The position numbers and the translations under genes were made by a program. The notes beneath the pieces were generated by a model. The model was not told the DNA's origin. It saw nothing but the letters and a program-made list of their open reading frames with translations, and ran no database searches. DNA of 64,000 nucleotides from Solirubrum puertoriconensis. GTDB taxonomy: Bacteria; Bacteroidota; Bacteroidia; Cytophagales; Hymenobacteraceae. Location of the stretch: assembly GCF_001483135.1 (NCBI RefSeq), contig NZ_LNAL01000006.1:124003-188002 (forward strand), written 5' to 3'. Below, piece after piece: positions 16,008-23,913 of the stretch; within the stretch, counting starts at the first letter, position 1; every line of letters begins with the position of its first letter.

Positions 16008-16066
16008 TCCTACTCGTAAGGCTTTTCGGTTGCGCCCCGTTGTTTAAAGTGAGTTCTGGTCTCCAC
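16008..16066 (-). promoter_or_regulatory. 59-bp duplicated leader upstream of DUF805 copy 2
   Basis: Second copy of the block at 14653-14711, also 23 bp before the start codon. Differences are concentrated in the part furthest from the gene. Confidence 0.5.
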
Positions 16067-16232
16067 TGAGCCAAGTGGCTGAAAGGGCTGCGCGCGGGAG
16101 AATGGCAGCTGCTTGCAGCCTTGCTGGCTTCAGCTGAAATATAGGAACTCAGAATAAGATAATGAGCGCGCCGAAGTTCAATTTTTCGGAACTGCGCCTG
16201 CCAAAGCCCAACGGCCTAGGTGCCGCAGGCGG

Positions 16233-17207
16233 TTAAGCCTTCGGAGCCCACCGCTTTTGGCGCCATTCCTGCTGCTCGGCCTCCGTCAGGAATGACCACG
16301 CCACAAAGCGGCTCACCTTTTGGCCTTGCGCCATGCTAATGGTGCGCACGTCGGTAGCCCGCAGCTTTTGCAGCGACTTGTAGAGGCCCGGCAGGGTGTC
16401 TTTCTTCGAAACGAGCGAGGTAAACCAATAGCAGTTGTGGCGCAGGTGGGCGCTTTCTTCGGCCATGCGCCACAGAAACGTGGCCTCGCCGCCGGGTGTC
16501 CAAAGCTCGTTGGCTTGTCCCCCGAAGTTGAGCACCGGCTTGGCGGCGTTGTTGGTGCCTAGGTTCTGTGCCTTGCGGCGGCTGCTGGCCTCGGCTTCGG
16601 CCGAGGAGCCGTGGAAGGGCGGGTTGCACATCGTCACGTCGAAGTACTCCGAGGGCTTGATTACGCCGCCGAATATCTCGGTAGCCGCGGGCTGCAGGCG
16701 CACCTCCACGGCACCGCCAAGGGCACGATTGACGGTAGCAATTTGCTTGGACACGCGCACGGCCACTGGGTCGGTATCGGTGCCCACAAAGCGCCAGCCG
16801 TACTCGCGGTGGCCGATGATGGGGTAAATGCAGTTGGCGCCCACGCCCACATCGAGCACCCGAATGCCGCGGCCCCTGGGTATCTGGCCCTGGTTGCTGT
16901 CGGCCAGCAAATCGGCGAGGTAGTGCACATAGTCGGCGCGGCCCGGAATGGGCGGCACCAGATAGCCAGCTGGAAGATCCCACTGCTCAATGCCGTAGTA
17001 CTGCTTCAGGAGCGCCCGGTTGAGCGCCTTTACGGCGGCGGGGTTGGCAAAGTCGATGCTGTCGTCGCCGTGCGCGTTAGGCGCTACGTAGGTGCCCAGC
17101 TCGGGCCAGGCCGCGGTAAGCTGCGCCAAATCGTAGCGGCCTTGGTGGCGGTTGCGCGGGTGCAGCAAGTCTTTATCGGGAGTGGCCGAAGCGTTGGGCT
17201 GAGACAT
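16233..17207 (-). CDS. rlmF: 23S rRNA (adenine1618-N6)-methyltransferase RlmF
   Basis: Methylates A1618 of 23S rRNA using S-adenosylmethionine. The 324-residue protein begins its conserved part at HPRNRHQGRYD (about 17-27) and has the SAM-binding strand IRVLDVGVGANCIYP (about 115-129). It carries the N6-adenine methyltransferase motif IV as MCNPPFHGS with Asn at 195, and ends with the family segment VSRFVAWSFL. These are diagnostic for RlmF rather than general class I methyltransferases. It is a single gene, divergent from the DACNV gene. The ATG at 17207 gives the usual short poorly conserved N-terminus. Confidence 0.93.
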   Translation of the reverse strand: MSQPNASATPDKDLLHPRNRHQGRYDLAQLTAAWPELGTYVAPNAHGDDSIDFANPAAVKALNRALLKQYYGIEQWDLPAGYLVPPIPGRADYVHYLADLLADSNQGQIPRGRGIRVLDVGVGANCIYPIIGHREYGWRFVGTDTDPVAVRVSKQIATVNRALGGAVEVRLQPAATEIFGGVIKPSEYFDVTMCNPPFHGSSAEAEASSRRKAQNLGTNNAAKPVLNFGGQANELWTPGGEATFLWRMAEESAHLRHNCYWFTSLVSKKDTLPGLYKSLQKLRATDVRTISMAQGQKVSRFVAWSFLTEAEQQEWRQKRWAPKA

Positions 17208-17348
17208 GGGATACGGAGCTAAGCAGAAGGCTGCCGCGAGGCAGCGCCTAAAGGTACTACCTAGGGCGCCGGGCGGGGCTACCCCGACTGTTGGCGCGTG
17301 TGCCGCGTAGGAGTACCTTTCTGCCTCACTAGCTCCGTTGTCGCCGAT

Positions 17349-18476
17349 ATGTATTCAGAGCCTACCTACCTCACGGCCCGCATGGTGGCGCCCACCATCG
17401 AAGCACACTTTGCGCGGCAGGCAGCCGAAAGCGCGGTTTTGCCCGGCGAAGCAGTGCTGCCCCTGGCGCCGTGGGTAGAGGCCGTAATAGACGCGGCTTT
17501 CTGGGCCAGCCTGCGCCGCGAGGAGGGCCACTCGCCCCGCATTTCGCTGGCGCTGCTGCCGCCCACGCAGGCCGTGCGGCCGCTGGTGTTTGGGCAGGTG
17601 CGCCGCCTCACGCCCTACAACCTCGTAAAGCTGGCTCCGGCCGTGGTGCAGCCGGGTATTCACCTAGGCGTGTGGCACGATGCGGATGGCTTTTACGTGT
17701 GGGGCACGGCCACGCGCGTACCGCCGCTGTGCTTTGTGCTGGAGGTGGTAGAGCCCGGCTTGCTGGTGGTAAAGCACCGCCGCGCCGATGGCTTCGGCAA
17801 GTTTGTGAACGTGGCCATTTTGCGCGGCGACCAGCTGCAGCTCGTCGCTGCCGAAAACGTTGCGGCCGCCGATTGCCCTGCGCTGCGTTCGTTTTTGCCC
17901 TTGCCCGGCCCACCCACCCACCGCCACCAGGTAGATAGCGTACTGGTGGAGCTGGCCACGGCCATGCGCGCCCACGGCCGCGGCGGGTTGGTGCTGATAG
18001 TGCCGCCCGGCAGCACTACCTGGCAGCAGTCGATTGTGCAGCCCATTAACTACCCTGTGGCACCGGCTTACTCGCGCATTGCCGAGCTGCGGCAGCCCGA
18101 GCAGATCAAGCGCAAGCAACAGCAGCGGCTGCTGCGGGCCATTGGCATTGTGGGCGGTTTTACGGCCGTGGACGGGGCCACCGTCATCACGCGCGATTAC
18201 CACCTGCTGGCCTTCGGTGCTAAAGTAGCCCGGGCCGAAAACAGCACCCCCGTGGATAAGCTGGTGCTATCGGAGCCGGTGGTGGGCAGCAAGCCGCAGC
18301 ACCTGCACCCGGCCCAAAACGGCGGTACGCGCCACTTGGCCGCCGCCCAGTTTGTGCACGACCAACACGATGCCCTGGCCATGGTGGCCTCGCAGGATGG
18401 CTACTTCACGGTGTTTGCGTGGTCGGATAGCGAGCAGCTGGTGCAGGCCCACCGCATCGATGTGCTGCTGCTGTAG
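17349..18476 (+). CDS. DACNV-type sensor domain protein (diadenylate-cyclase-like fold)
   Basis: The 375-residue soluble protein has a C-terminal half that resembles the DisA_N/diadenylate cyclase fold: the strand-loop IVGGFTAVDGATVITRDY (DGA motif) and GGTRHLAAAQFVHDQHDAL with ASQDGYFTVFAWS. True cyclases carry DGA and RHR; here the second motif reads GTRHLAA, so the third catalytic residue is replaced. This matches what is called a probable sensor domain (DACNV) in Bacteroidota. I infer a nucleotide-binding sensor, probably without cyclase activity. The N-terminal 200 residues (PTYLTARMVAPTIEAHF...) are the family's helical/beta part. I chose the ATG at 17349 over an upstream GTG. Confidence 0.75.
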   Translation: MYSEPTYLTARMVAPTIEAHFARQAAESAVLPGEAVLPLAPWVEAVIDAAFWASLRREEGHSPRISLALLPPTQAVRPLVFGQVRRLTPYNLVKLAPAVVQPGIHLGVWHDADGFYVWGTATRVPPLCFVLEVVEPGLLVVKHRRADGFGKFVNVAILRGDQLQLVAAENVAAADCPALRSFLPLPGPPTHRHQVDSVLVELATAMRAHGRGGLVLIVPPGSTTWQQSIVQPINYPVAPAYSRIAELRQPEQIKRKQQQRLLRAIGIVGGFTAVDGATVITRDYHLLAFGAKVARAENSTPVDKLVLSEPVVGSKPQHLHPAQNGGTRHLAAAQFVHDQHDALAMVASQDGYFTVFAWSDSEQLVQAHRIDVLLL

Positions 18477-18481
18477 CCGCC

Positions 18482-19039
18482 CTAGGTGTTGGCACCGTGC
18501 TGCAGGGCCACAAACCGCTCGCGGGTAAGCACCCACAGCCGCACAGGCTGCTCAAAGTTGATTTGGCCCGGCGTGGTGGTGTACTCCTGCACCAGCTCGA
18601 AACCCAGGCGCGGCAGCGTGCGGTTGGGAGCGGGGTTGAGCGCATACGGCTCGCAGCACAGCCGCTTGAGCTGGTAGTTGCCAAAAAAGTAAGGCAACGA
18701 GAGTTGCACCAAGGCCGTGCCGTAGCCCTGCTTGCGCACCTCGGCGTCCCAGAGGTGCAAGTGCATGTAGGCCTCTTCGCCGGGCTTTATCTTGTTGATG
18801 TTGCAGTGGCCCACGGCGCGCCCATCTACCTCCCAAATCAGGCAATACGACTGCTTTTCGGGCAGCGACGCCGCCAGTTGGGCTTGCAGCATCTGGCGCC
18901 ACGCCTCGCGGGTAGGCAGTTTGCCTAGGTCGACGCCCATGCCCGTGAGGTAAGCCGGCTCGGCCTGCAGCCAGTAATCGGCAATGGCCTCAATGTCGCG
19001 GGCCTCCAACTCGCGAACGGAAAGTACAGGTGAGGGCAT
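18482..19039 (-). CDS. GNAT family N-acetyltransferase (RimJ/RimL-like)
   Basis: The 185-residue protein has the GNAT core: LIWEVDGRAVGHCNI (beta-4) followed by the acetyl-CoA loop region EVRKQGYGTALVQLSLPYFF and ALNPAPNRTLPRLGF (the N-x-x-S/A-x-x-x-x-x-x-x-G-F pattern of RimJ/RimL). It probably acetylates a small molecule or protein N-terminus. The TAG stop is inside CCTAGG, six bases from the convergent DACNV stop, so the two transcripts end tail to tail with no spacer. Confidence 0.82.
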   Translation of the reverse strand: MPSPVLSVRELEARDIEAIADYWLQAEPAYLTGMGVDLGKLPTREAWRQMLQAQLAASLPEKQSYCLIWEVDGRAVGHCNINKIKPGEEAYMHLHLWDAEVRKQGYGTALVQLSLPYFFGNYQLKRLCCEPYALNPAPNRTLPRLGFELVQEYTTTPGQINFEQPVRLWVLTRERFVALQHGANT

Positions 19040-19110
19040 AAGCGAAGCGCTAAACGTGGGGAGGTGCCCAAGGTAGCCAAATGCCCAATGCGCCGCGGCC
19101 CGGCCGCCAA

Positions 19111-19137
19111 AACAAAAAGGAGGCCGCGGGGCCTCCT
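19111..19137 (-). terminator. Intrinsic terminator
   Basis: AGGAGGCC (19118-19125) pairs with GGCCTCCT (19130-19137); on the minus strand the stem is followed by TTTTTGTTTT. It ends the cold-shock / PhnA-like transcript. Confidence 0.85.
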
Positions 19138-19167
19138 AGGTGTAGGTAGCGGGTTGGGCAACCAGGC

Positions 19168-19377
19168 TTAGGCTTTCTTCAGAAACTCGGTGCGCAGTAC
19201 CATCATCGAGCCACCCGCTCGACCTTCAACCTCCGCGGGGCTGTTGGTCAGGCGAATGTTCTTTACCAGCGTGCCGCGCTTCAGCGTTTGCGACGAGCTT
19301 TTCACTTTCAGGTCCTTGATCAGCGTTACCGAGTCGCCGTCGATGAGCACGTTACCGTTGCTGTCCTTGGTGTCCAT
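19168..19377 (-). CDS. Stand-alone PhnA C-terminal domain protein (YjdM-like)
   Basis: A 69-residue protein from the ATG at 19377 (MDTKDSNGNVLIDGDSV). It matches the C-terminal domain of PhnA/YjdM: DGDSVTLIKDLKVKSSSQTL, then KRGTLVKNIRLTNSP. The N-terminal zinc ribbon of full-length YjdM is absent. Despite the name, a role in phosphonate use is not established for this family. It follows the cold-shock gene by 22 bp and shares its terminator, so the two are cotranscribed. Confidence 0.82.
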   Translation of the reverse strand: MDTKDSNGNVLIDGDSVTLIKDLKVKSSSQTLKRGTLVKNIRLTNSPAEVEGRAGGSMMVLRTEFLKKA

Positions 19378-19399
19378 TGAGAGAAGGTGGAACCCGGGC

Positions 19400-19885
19400 T
19401 TAAGCGGTAGGTTGAGCTGGTTGCGCACCGCCGCCCGTGCGTACCGAAACGGCCTGCGGACCTTTGTGCCCGTTCTCGATTTCGAAGGTTACGGCGTCGC
19501 CCTCTTTGATGGGGTTAACCAAACCGCTGGCGTGCACAAAAATGCTCTCCTGGGTTTTCTTGTCCTTGATGAAGCCAAAACCCTTCGACTCGTTGAAGAA
19601 CGATACCACGCCGGTGCGCAGCTTGTCTTCGGGGTTTTCTTCCTCTACCGGCGCAGCGCCCAGGCGGATGCTGTTCACGTCAATTTCTTCGCGCTTCCGG
19701 TTGGGGTCGGGCGGGGTGTTGGTGATGTTGCCGAACTCGTCGACGTAAGCCATCATGTCCTCCAGGCTCTGGCCTTTTTTGGCGCCGGCCTGGCGTTCTT
19801 GCTTGCGTTCTTCTTTTTGCTTCTGTTTGCTGGCGCGTTTCTTTTCGTTTTCGCGTTTGCCGAAGCTGCCTTGCCCTCTGCTCAT
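19400..19885 (-). CDS. Cold-shock domain protein with charged N-terminal extension
   Basis: From the ATG at 19885 the protein has 161 residues. Residues 1-45 are very Lys/Arg/Gln/Glu-rich (GSFGKRENEKKRASKQKQKE) and probably extended or coiled. A cold-shock domain occupies about 90-150, with RNP1-like KGFGFIKD and RNP2-like ESIFVHASGL. It would bind single-stranded RNA or DNA. The extended form is common in Bacteroidota. The tail is GGGAQPAQPTA. A further 30 upstream codons are possible but not conserved in character. Confidence 0.9.
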   Translation of the reverse strand: MSRGQGSFGKRENEKKRASKQKQKEERKQERQAGAKKGQSLEDMMAYVDEFGNITNTPPDPNRKREEIDVNSIRLGAAPVEEENPEDKLRTGVVSFFNESKGFGFIKDKKTQESIFVHASGLVNPIKEGDAVTFEIENGHKGPQAVSVRTGGGAQPAQPTA

Positions 19886-20304
19886 AGTAATGCTTGATGT
19901 TATTTCCGGCTGGTTCCAAGAAACCATAAGCTCAAACCAATGAGCGGCCCTAAGCAAAGGTACGCAAAAGGCCACGGCGCGGGTGCGCCTAGATGAAAGC
20001 CATTAAAAGGGGTTGTGCGGCGTCGCTACAACTTCCGCGCCGCATCTGCTACGGCCACCGCCAACGCTACTTTTTGTGAAGTACGCCAGCAGCTGGATTT
20101 GAAGGAGCGGCCGATAGAAATAAAGGCATTGTTGCTCAGTGCCAAATGCTCGGGCTGCAGCAGCCTAATGCGAAAGAACCGCACGGAGCTGAACCAAGCG
20201 CAGCCCCTGGGTAGGTACCTGCTGCTTGGTACCTAGGGTTAGCGGTAACTAGCAAAGCTCGCTCAGGCCAGTAGGGCAGGAGCAGGCTCTTTCGACCTAT
20301 GGCG

Positions 20305-21807
20305 CTACCAACTGCTGCCTGCCCCGCCGCCACCCGACGACCCGCCGCTGCTCGATGAACTGCTGCCTGACGAGGACGACGAGAACGACGAGCCACCCGA
20401 CGACGAGCTGCTGAGCTGGGCAATGGTGTAGCGTTCCTTTTGCTCGTGGCCGCAGTGGCGGCAGCGGGCCAGCTCCCACCCCCAGCCCGGTGCGTAGCGC
20501 GTGGCGTGCTCCACTACTTGCTGGCCTTCGTCGAGGAAGGTGCGGTAGTGGCACTTGGGGCAGGGTTTGGCTTCGGTAGCGGGGTTGTGGTAATCGAGCA
20601 CCAGCGTGTGCTGGCACGGCTCGCAGCGCCATACGTCGTAATCGACGGATGCTAGGGTTTCTTCGGTGCGCTGGCCGGGCTGCAGGTGCGCGTCATCGGC
20701 GGTTTCGGCAAGGCGCTGCATGGGACGCTGGCAGTGCGGGCAGGCGTAAGGAGCCTCGCGCAACTGCTGCAGGTGCTGCCGGTGCCGCTGCCAGTACCAG
20801 TACAGCGGCAATGCAAACAAATAAGCGCTAAAACCCAACCCGTGGTGCGTGCGCTGCAGAAGCTGGTATTGCTGATGCCGGCTCAGGCCATTTTGCTGAA
20901 CGGCAAATTCCCGGCCCACGCGGCGCAGGTAGCTCAGCAGGTACAACAGCAACGGCACGTACGCCGCGGCGGCCAGCGCCCACACCGGTATGGCGCTGAA
21001 GAACCCCAGCAATATCAGCCCAAACGGAAACAACATTACCGTGGACGAAGCATTGCGGTAGCGGCTGCCCTTGGTAGTGGTGTGCCAGGTGAAGCTGTAG
21101 AACAAGATGCCTGCCATGCCGACGAGCAAACTACCTAGGGCATGCCAGACAAACGAAGCCCCGTCGGCGCTGCCAACTTCATCTACGATTGCGGGCCCAT
21201 GCTCTTCGGTAGGCACATCGGCGCCTGCAACCGAATCGGCAGTGGCGGCGCTGCCCGGTTCATCGGTAGTGCCGGTGGCCAGCTGCCGCATAACGGCCGA
21301 AACGCCTTGCTGCACAGCCGCATCGTACTGCTCGGCGCGCAGGTAGGGCAGCATGTAGCGCTGCTGAATGCGGTAACACACCACATCGGGCAGCTCGGCT
21401 TCGAGGCCGTAGCCGGTTTCGAACTCCACGCGCCTTTGGTCGAGCACCAGCAGCATCAGCAAGCCGTTGTCTTTCTCTTTGTCGCCTATTTGCCAGCGGT
21501 TGAATAGCTCGGTGGCGGCGGTTTTGGGCACCGCCTCGCCAATGCTGCGGGCCAGCACCACATCAATGTGCGCTCGGCCGCTTTGGTCGAGGCTGCGCAG
21601 TACGTTGTTGAGGTTGGCTACCGTGGCCGGAGCCAGTATGCTGTCGGCGTCGCTGACGTAGCTTTCACCTAGGGTTTTGGGGTTCGGAATGCGCTGCCGG
21701 TAATCTGCCGCGGGGCTGGGCGTGGTAGCCGGGTCGGCCGAGTCGCAGGCGGGGGCACACAGCAGCGCCAGGGTGCAAAGGCAGAGGTATACGTAGCGAC
21801 TGAGCAT
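20305..21807 (-). CDS. TPM-domain lipoprotein with zinc ribbons and Ser/Gly tail
   Basis: The 500-residue protein starts with a lipoprotein signal (LALLCAPAC). A TPM/YgcG domain follows at about 45-175 (LNNVLRSLDQSGRAHIDVVL; KEKDNGLLMLLVLDQRRVEFE is the conserved segment, split here at the first D). Hydrophobic segments lie at about 220-300. The following part has four CxxC pairs (CPHCQRP, CEPCQHT, CPKCHYR, CRHCGHE) that could bind two zincs. The last 40 residues are almost entirely Ser and Gly, ending GAGSSW. TPM proteins have been linked to phosphatase or photosystem repair roles, but function here is unknown. The low-complexity tail also occurs in other bacterial YgcG proteins. Confidence 0.85.
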   Translation of the reverse strand: MLSRYVYLCLCTLALLCAPACDSADPATTPSPAADYRQRIPNPKTLGESYVSDADSILAPATVANLNNVLRSLDQSGRAHIDVVLARSIGEAVPKTAATELFNRWQIGDKEKDNGLLMLLVLDQRRVEFETGYGLEAELPDVVCYRIQQRYMLPYLRAEQYDAAVQQGVSAVMRQLATGTTDEPGSAATADSVAGADVPTEEHGPAIVDEVGSADGASFVWHALGSLLVGMAGILFYSFTWHTTTKGSRYRNASSTVMLFPFGLILLGFFSAIPVWALAAAAYVPLLLYLLSYLRRVGREFAVQQNGLSRHQQYQLLQRTHHGLGFSAYLFALPLYWYWQRHRQHLQQLREAPYACPHCQRPMQRLAETADDAHLQPGQRTEETLASVDYDVWRCEPCQHTLVLDYHNPATEAKPCPKCHYRTFLDEGQQVVEHATRYAPGWGWELARCRHCGHEQKERYTIAQLSSSSSGGSSFSSSSSGSSSSSSGGSSGGGGAGSSW

Positions 21808-21855
21808 GGCGCGGGGCGGTAACGCGGCTAAGGTACGCGCTGCGCCCGCTCGGGC

Positions 21856-22422
21856 CTAGGTGGTCAGTTCGGCTACTTCTTGCACGGCACCGGGCGCCAG
21901 ATCGAGCAAGTGCAGCTGGCCAATGCGCACGCGCACCAGGCGTAATGTGGGGAAGCCCACGGCGGCCGTCATTTTGCGCACCTGCCGAAACTTGCCCTCG
22001 GTGAGGGTGACGCTTACCCAACTGGTGGGGCCATGGCGTTCGTCGCGGATGCGCTTGGCCCTGGGGGGCAGGTTGGGCGGCTCGGGCAAGCGGCGGGCGC
22101 GGCAGGTAGTGGTTTGGTACTTCACGTCGCGCACGCCAATTTCTACTCCTTGCTCGAGGGACGCTAAGGCTTCGTCGGTAATCAGGCCATCCACCTGCGC
22201 GTAGTATTCCTTCTCCACGCCGCCGTTCCGGATTTGCTCGCTCACGCGGCCGTCGGTGGTCAGCAGCAGCAGGCCTTCGCTGTCTTCGTCGAGGCGGCCA
22301 ATGGCCATGGTGCCCGCCGGAAAAGGGTACAGTTCGCCCAACAGACGCTTCTTCTTGGCATCGGTTACGAACTGGCTGAGGTAGCCAAAGGGCTTGTGCA
22401 GAATAAAGTGCTGGTGGGGCAT
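21856..22422 (-). CDS. Pseudouridine synthase, RsuA/RluE family
   Basis: The 188-residue enzyme converts uridine to pseudouridine in rRNA. It begins FILHKPFGYLSQF, has the catalytic aspartate in the motif MAIGRLDEDSEGLLLLTTDG (Asp in GRLD), then KEYYAQVDG and the conserved EGKFRQVRKM. It lacks the N-terminal S4 domain of RsuA and matches RluE-like proteins, which act on U2457 of 23S rRNA. The exact target is inference. The TAG stop is within CCTAGG. Confidence 0.88.
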   Translation of the reverse strand: MPHQHFILHKPFGYLSQFVTDAKKKRLLGELYPFPAGTMAIGRLDEDSEGLLLLTTDGRVSEQIRNGGVEKEYYAQVDGLITDEALASLEQGVEIGVRDVKYQTTTCRARRLPEPPNLPPRAKRIRDERHGPTSWVSVTLTEGKFRQVRKMTAAVGFPTLRLVRVRIGQLHLLDLAPGAVQEVAELTT

Positions 22423-22516
22423 GAGCAGTTGGGGCTTCGCAACGGCAAAGGTCCGGCGGTGCTACCAAAAAGCGCCATTATCCAAAGGCCTTAGTTCGGA
22501 AGCTAACCGGTTGCCC

Positions 22517-22556
22517 TAGGTCGGGGTGGCGGGAGCAGCAGAGCTACCCCGACCTA
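22517..22556 (-). terminator. Hairpin downstream of barrel paralogue B
   Basis: TAGGTCGGGGT (22517-22527) pairs with ACCCCGACCTA (22546-22556), immediately after the 22561 stop. There is no T-run, so termination is only probable. Confidence 0.55.
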
Positions 22557-22560
22557 CGGT

Positions 22561-23820
22561 TTATTTTATGAAGTACCCAATCAGAAAGTACGTTCGGGTA
22601 GTGGTGGAGGTAAAGAACTCGCTGTTCGAAACGCCGCGGCCGGTTTCGTATCGCAGCTCGCCCGAAAACTTGCCGAATCGCCCCCCAGCGCCCAACGCCA
22701 AGCCCGGCTCAACCGAGCGAACTGCTGTAAAGGCCTGCTCGGTAGTGGTGCGGCTCGAGGAATTGAAGTAGGTAATATCCTCGCGAAAATTTCGTTCCTT
22801 AATTACAAATCCCGTGGCTACCCCGGCTTTTGCAAACAACACCGCTTTGCCAAGGGGCAGGCTGTAACGCAGCATATTATTCAACTTAACATGCGCGTAG
22901 CCGAGCTCGATGCGGGTGTTGGTGTAGTAATTTGTCCCCAACAATTTAGTGTAAAATCCTTGCGTCTCAAAAGAGGTATACAACAGTTCATTTGCAATTG
23001 ACCAATGCCGGTTGCGGCGCGGAAGGACCACGTTCAGAAACAAGCCGCCGGTTGGGCTAGCGGACGGAGCATAATTCGTTTGGGTGAGGTACGGAAAGTC
23101 GCTGGTTGCACCCGTAAAGCGCAATTTGGTATTGGTAGCGCCGGCCAGCACCCCAAACTCAACAGCTGCTCGGTCGCTGGTGAGCGTGGATTCTGGTTGG
23201 GCGTTGGTGCACTTGTAATAGGTTGAGAACAGCCGCACAAAACTCTCGCGGCGGTATGGCAGAGCGCTGATGTCGCGCTTGATGATGGGGCAATCTGACA
23301 GGTAAGCTTCGAGCTGTTCTTTGTACGGAGTGACTTCGTACGACTGCCAGTCCTTCTGGTATTTCTTAAACAGCAGCAATTCAAGCTCGGCACCCTTCCG
23401 AATAAAAAAGTGCTCTTTGCCGACAGCATCCAGGTACCTATACAGGTTTTTTGGGCCTTCAATCAACAAGCGCACAAAGGTGGAATCCTGCCGGTACTTG
23501 AAAGCCGAGGAACTGGACAGGTTGGCTGTGGTTGTCGGCGATTCTTCTACGCGCACGTAGGCGCTTTCGTACACTTCATTTAACACTTTAAAGGTTTTGA
23601 GCTGGCCTGTGCCGTAAGAGGTGGCGCTTTCGTTGCCGCTAGCCCTGAAGAAAATAGACTTGGGATTTCTGTCCCACCCTTTATAATCAATTTCGCCCCG
23701 GATGGTGTCGCCTTGTGTATTTACCACAAAGCCCGGTTGGTAATTTTTTTGTCCAAAAGCTGATGCAGGTATTAAACCTGTAAAAATTGTTAATAAGCTG
23801 TAGGTAAATAGCTTAATCAT
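22561..23820 (-). CDS. Secreted outer-membrane barrel-like protein, tandem paralogue B
   Basis: From the ATG at 23820 about 419 residues with a signal peptide (MIKLFTYSLLTIFTGLIPAS). The N-terminal domain is shared with the gene at 23914: YQPGFVVNTQGDTIRGEIDY followed by KGWDRNPKSIFFR. The C-terminal half is made of alternating hydrophobic strands ending GYFIK, consistent with a porin-family beta-barrel. Family function is unknown; in Bacteroidota such proteins are usually annotated as hypothetical or outer-membrane beta-barrel. It is transcribed downstream of paralogue A, with about 90 bp between. Confidence 0.75.
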   Translation of the reverse strand: MIKLFTYSLLTIFTGLIPASAFGQKNYQPGFVVNTQGDTIRGEIDYKGWDRNPKSIFFRASGNESATSYGTGQLKTFKVLNEVYESAYVRVEESPTTTANLSSSSAFKYRQDSTFVRLLIEGPKNLYRYLDAVGKEHFFIRKGAELELLLFKKYQKDWQSYEVTPYKEQLEAYLSDCPIIKRDISALPYRRESFVRLFSTYYKCTNAQPESTLTSDRAAVEFGVLAGATNTKLRFTGATSDFPYLTQTNYAPSASPTGGLFLNVVLPRRNRHWSIANELLYTSFETQGFYTKLLGTNYYTNTRIELGYAHVKLNNMLRYSLPLGKAVLFAKAGVATGFVIKERNFREDITYFNSSSRTTTEQAFTAVRSVEPGLALGAGGRFGKFSGELRYETGRGVSNSEFFTSTTTRTYFLIGYFIK

Positions 23821-23913
23821 TGAGTGGGCTTTGTAAAGAGATAAAGGCATCCGGTGAAATAACCTGATGCGTTTGGTCGGGGCTGAGGTTTAGCACTACA
23901 AACCCAGGAACGG

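Noticed and set aside
17349-18476. Active diadenylate cyclase
   Set aside because: The RHR motif is RHL, and the overall pattern suits the DACNV sensor type better.
20015-20236. 73-residue ORF on the plus strand
   Set aside because: Low-complexity N-terminus, no conserved-looking features, and it overlaps the promoter region of the cold-shock gene side without its own signals.
20305-20440. Low-complexity CGACGA-rich stretch
   Set aside because: It is the complement of the Ser/Gly tail of the TPM protein.
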